Origin: Shewanellaceae bacterium
Lineage (GTDB): Bacteria > Pseudomonadota > Gammaproteobacteria > Enterobacterales > Shewanellaceae
DNA: 6,847 nucleotides
Direction of reading: 5' to 3'
NCBI GenBank assembly: GCA_016779685.1
Contig: JADHND010000087.1
Location: 1-6,847, forward strand
Under the pieces are notes generated by a model. The model did not search any database, was not told where the DNA came from, and was given only the letters and a program-made list of their open reading frames with translations. Positions 5,276 through 6,847 of the stretch are shown here, one piece after another (the stretch's first letter is position 1; every line of letters starts with the position of its first letter). The position numbers and the translations under genes were made by a program.

Positions 5276-5797
5276 ATGACAACATCGGTTATTGTAGCGG
5301 TTGCCCATCATGGCGTTATTGGCTATGAAGGCGGTATTCCTTGGCATTTACCTGAAGATTTACGTTATTTCAAGCAAGTCACTTTGGGCCACACAGTGGT
5401 CATGGGTCGTAAAACCTATGAATCGATCGGTCGCCCTTTGCCAGGGCGACGTAATGTGGTGATTTCTCGACAGCCAACCTATACCGCCGCTGGGGTAGAC
5501 GTCTTTTCCAGTTTTGAGCAGGCGCTTTTGCAAAAGCAAGCAGATGAAACTTGGTTTGTGATAGGTGGGCAAGCCTTGTACCAGGCAGCTATGCCGATCG
5601 CAGATAAGCTGTATTTAACAGAGGTTGATTTGGCTGTGTCAGGAGATACCTTTTTTCCTGCTTGGAATCGGGCGCACTGGGAGCTAAAGCAGGTACATAG
5701 CCATGCTACCGACACTTTTGCGTATCATTTTAAGGTTTTTGAGCGCCTTGATGTGGGTCAACAGCACCCGGTTGATAGCGTGAGGACGCCTGGCTGA
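5276..5797 (+). CDS. folA: Dihydrofolate reductase (type I, chromosomal)
   Basis: This 173-residue enzyme reduces dihydrofolate to tetrahydrofolate with NADPH and is the usual trimethoprim target; E. coli FolA has 159 residues. Visible landmarks: GGIPWHLPEDLRYFK at 19-33 with W23, the proton-donating D28 (E. coli D27) and F32; MGRKTYESIGRPLPGRRN at 43-60 with cofactor-binding GRKT and conserved R53; VIGGQALY at 95-102 with the GG of the cofactor loop; and TEVD near 115-118. The core ends at FKVFERL (152-158). The last 15 residues exceed the E. coli end and are encoded where apaH overlaps. The start at 5276 has GAGG only one base upstream and GTGAG seven bases upstream, so initiation may be modest. 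It follows obgE by 26 bases, with no terminator visible, and is probably co-transcribed. Confidence 0.95.
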   Translation: MTTSVIVAVAHHGVIGYEGGIPWHLPEDLRYFKQVTLGHTVVMGRKTYESIGRPLPGRRNVVISRQPTYTAAGVDVFSSFEQALLQKQADETWFVIGGQALYQAAMPIADKLYLTEVDLAVSGDTFFPAWNRAHWELKQVHSHATDTFAYHFKVFERLDVGQQHPVDSVRTPG

Positions 5798-6605
5798 GAG
5801 CTGGCTGAGTGATCAACTTATCTGCTTCAGCGTGCCATAGGGTCAGATATTCACCCCATACACAGCCTGTATCGAGGGCTAATGCAGAGGGGTGCTGAGT
5901 TTTGCCCATCAACGAAGCCCAATGTCCAAATACCAGCTTATAAGAGCGCAGTAGAGTGTGTTCTACGGCAAACCAAGGTCGTAAATCTGGTTCGATGGGA
6001 TCAGTCGGGGCGCGTTTCTCTGACATATTTAAGCGTCCGTCTGGATGAACAAAGCGCATGCGCGTCAGGGCATTAATGGTATAGCGCCACTGTTGCGTTT
6101 CGGTTAAATCTGGCGTCCAATGATCGGGTTGGTTGCCATACATGCTGCTTAAAAACGTAGCGTAGTCATCGCTCTGAAGTTGTGCTTGTACAGCCTGATT
6201 CATTGTAGTCAAGGTGTTCAAATCCCACGACGGCGGTACGCCAGCGTGGGTCATGATGACATTAAATTCAGGTACGATTTGACATAAGGGTTGCTGTCGT
6301 AGCCATGTTACAATGGGGTCTAGATCAGGTGCCTTTAACAGCGCGTCGAGTTTGTCGTCTGGATTAGCGGGTTTGATACCGGTAGCTATCGCCAGCAAGT
6401 GTAAATCATGATTACCTAAGACGACCCGTGCCTGGTCGCCCTGTGCCATAATAAAACGCAGCGTTGTTAGCGATTGATTGCCGCGAGCTATCAAATCACC
6501 GCAAAACCATAAGGTATCCGTTGCTCGGTTATAGTTGACTTGACTTAAGAGTTGTTCAAGTTCGTCAAAACATCCTTGAATGTCACCAATGAAGTAATTT
6601 GCCAT
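5730..6605 (-). CDS. apaH: Bis(5'-nucleosyl)-tetraphosphatase, symmetrical (ApaH)
   Basis: This 291-residue metallophosphatase of the PPP family cleaves Ap4A to two ADP, and family members also strip Np4 caps from mRNA. E. coli ApaH has 280 residues and aligns throughout. Metal-site motifs: GDIQGC at 7-12 with D8, GDLIARG at 37-43, GNHD at 64-67, THAG at 119-122, and FGHWASL at 226-232; DTGCVWG is at 245-251. Position 10 is glutamine where E. coli has histidine, a change I recall from other proteobacterial ApaH, so not evidence of loss. The core ends near ITQP (265-268), and the remaining 23 residues are read across an 11-base tandem repeat and into the 3' end of folA (68-base convergent overlap). 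The start at 6605 has no clear Shine-Dalgarno site. apaG, usually its upstream partner, is absent. Confidence 0.95.
   Translation of the reverse strand: MANYFIGDIQGCFDELEQLLSQVNYNRATDTLWFCGDLIARGNQSLTTLRFIMAQGDQARVVLGNHDLHLLAIATGIKPANPDDKLDALLKAPDLDPIVTWLRQQPLCQIVPEFNVIMTHAGVPPSWDLNTLTTMNQAVQAQLQSDDYATFLSSMYGNQPDHWTPDLTETQQWRYTINALTRMRFVHPDGRLNMSEKRAPTDPIEPDLRPWFAVEHTLLRSYKLVFGHWASLMGKTQHPSALALDTGCVWGEYLTLWHAEADKLITQPALSQASSRYQPGAVDPHQGAQKP
5790..5811. repeat. 11-bp tandem duplication at the folA/apaH convergent ends
   Basis: CTGGCTGAGAG (5790-5800) is followed directly by CTGGCTGAGTG (5801-5811), 10 of 11 bases identical. The folA stop TGA (5795-5797) is in the first copy, so folA is unaffected. 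The unit is not a multiple of three, so it changes the apaH frame just after conserved residues QP (267-268). Confidence 0.75.
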
Positions 6606-6624
6606 TTTGATATCAATTTGCCAT
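6596..6624 (-). repeat. Direct repeat of the apaH start, giving a decoy ORF of three codons
   Basis: On the minus strand ATGGCAAATT occurs at 6624-6615 and again at 6605-6596, 19 bases apart. The second copy is the apaH start (Met-Ala-Asn-Tyr). The first reads Met-Ala-Asn-stop (ATG GCA AAT TGA) and is out of frame. A 10-bp palindrome, TTGATATCAA (6607-6616), lies between them. The decoy ATG is eight bases beyond the rsmA stop. Confidence 0.6.
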
Positions 6625-6632
6625 TGTTCAAT

Positions 6633-6847
6633 TTATTTTAGTTGATGGGTCTTATCTTGCTCGAACAACGCGTCTGCTAAAGCGACATATTGATCCACTC
6701 GAATTTGTTCTGGGCGTCGTTCAGAGTTAATTTCTAAGCGCTCAAATGTGGCATCATCGATCCATTTCTTTAAGTTATTACGCAAGGTTTTCCGGCGCAT
6801 GTGAAAAGCGGCGGTGGTGATACGTTGTAGATGAAGTAAACTAGCAC
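6633..6847 (-). CDS. rsmA: 16S rRNA (adenine(1518)-N(6)/adenine(1519)-N(6))-dimethyltransferase, C-terminal part (5' end outside window)
   Basis: The minus-strand frame is open from the right edge to the TAA at 6635-6633 and encodes the last 70 residues. RsmA (KsgA) dimethylates two adjacent adenines in helix 45 of 16S rRNA during 30S assembly; E. coli RsmA has 273 residues. Only the C-terminal helical domain is present. The AAFHMRRKTLRNNLK segment is the family hallmark (E. coli has the equivalent FNQRRKTIRNSL), and the ending with RRPEQIRVDQYVALAD matches the conserved RAENISVAQY-type helix. The SAM-binding fold lies outside the window. It precedes apaH by 27 bases, part of the surA-pdxA-rsmA-apaG-apaH type of cluster, here without apaG. 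The frame was read directly from the reverse strand, and its upstream codons (ASLLHLQRITTAAF) fit the family. Confidence 0.9.
   Translation of the reverse strand, partial: ASLLHLQRITTAAFHMRRKTLRNNLKKWIDDATFERLEINSERRPEQIRVDQYVALADALFEQDKTHQLK

Overview
The window reads as housekeeping chromosome from a gammaproteobacterium of moderate GC content. Mdh, L21, L27, ObgE, IspB and ApaH all resemble the Escherichia coli proteins closely, with matching lengths and active-site positions. Several neighbour pairs are also typical of that class: nudE-cysQ, ispB divergent from rplU-rpmA-obgE, and folA convergent with apaH beside rsmA. I cannot name the genus. I see no mobile element, CRISPR array, tRNA, rRNA or foreign-looking gene.

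Layout, left to right. The 3' end of nudE (Nudix hydrolase of ADP-ribose-type compounds) runs into cysQ (PAP phosphatase) with a 3-base gap. A 153-base spacer rich in inverted repeats follows, and then mdh (malate dehydrogenase). The convergent ispB (polyprenyl diphosphate synthase for the quinone side chain) meets mdh at a 25-base perfect hairpin. A 234-base divergent spacer holds good sigma70-type promoter candidates for ispB on the minus strand and for rplU-rpmA on the plus strand. A clear intrinsic terminator follows rpmA. obgE (ribosome-assembly GTPase) and folA (dihydrofolate reductase) come next, 26 bases apart. apaH (diadenosine tetraphosphatase, minus strand) overlaps the 3' end of folA, and the C-terminal part of rsmA (16S rRNA dimethyltransferase, minus strand) runs off the right edge.

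The genes cover nucleotide clean-up (nudE, cysQ, apaH), central and respiratory metabolism (mdh, ispB), ribosome build-up (rplU, rpmA, obgE, rsmA) and folate (folA). None of the complete genes looks broken. Three starts were set by Shine-Dalgarno spacing and family length, inside longer open frames: mdh at 1225, rplU at 3387 and obgE at 4086.

There is no convincing new biological system here. The points worth a second look are small. They are the stacked and partly competing inverted repeats before mdh, and the absence of apaG between rsmA and apaH together with a duplicated apaH start that gives a three-codon decoy ORF. The last is an 11-base tandem duplication that appears to have reset the apaH 3' end inside folA.
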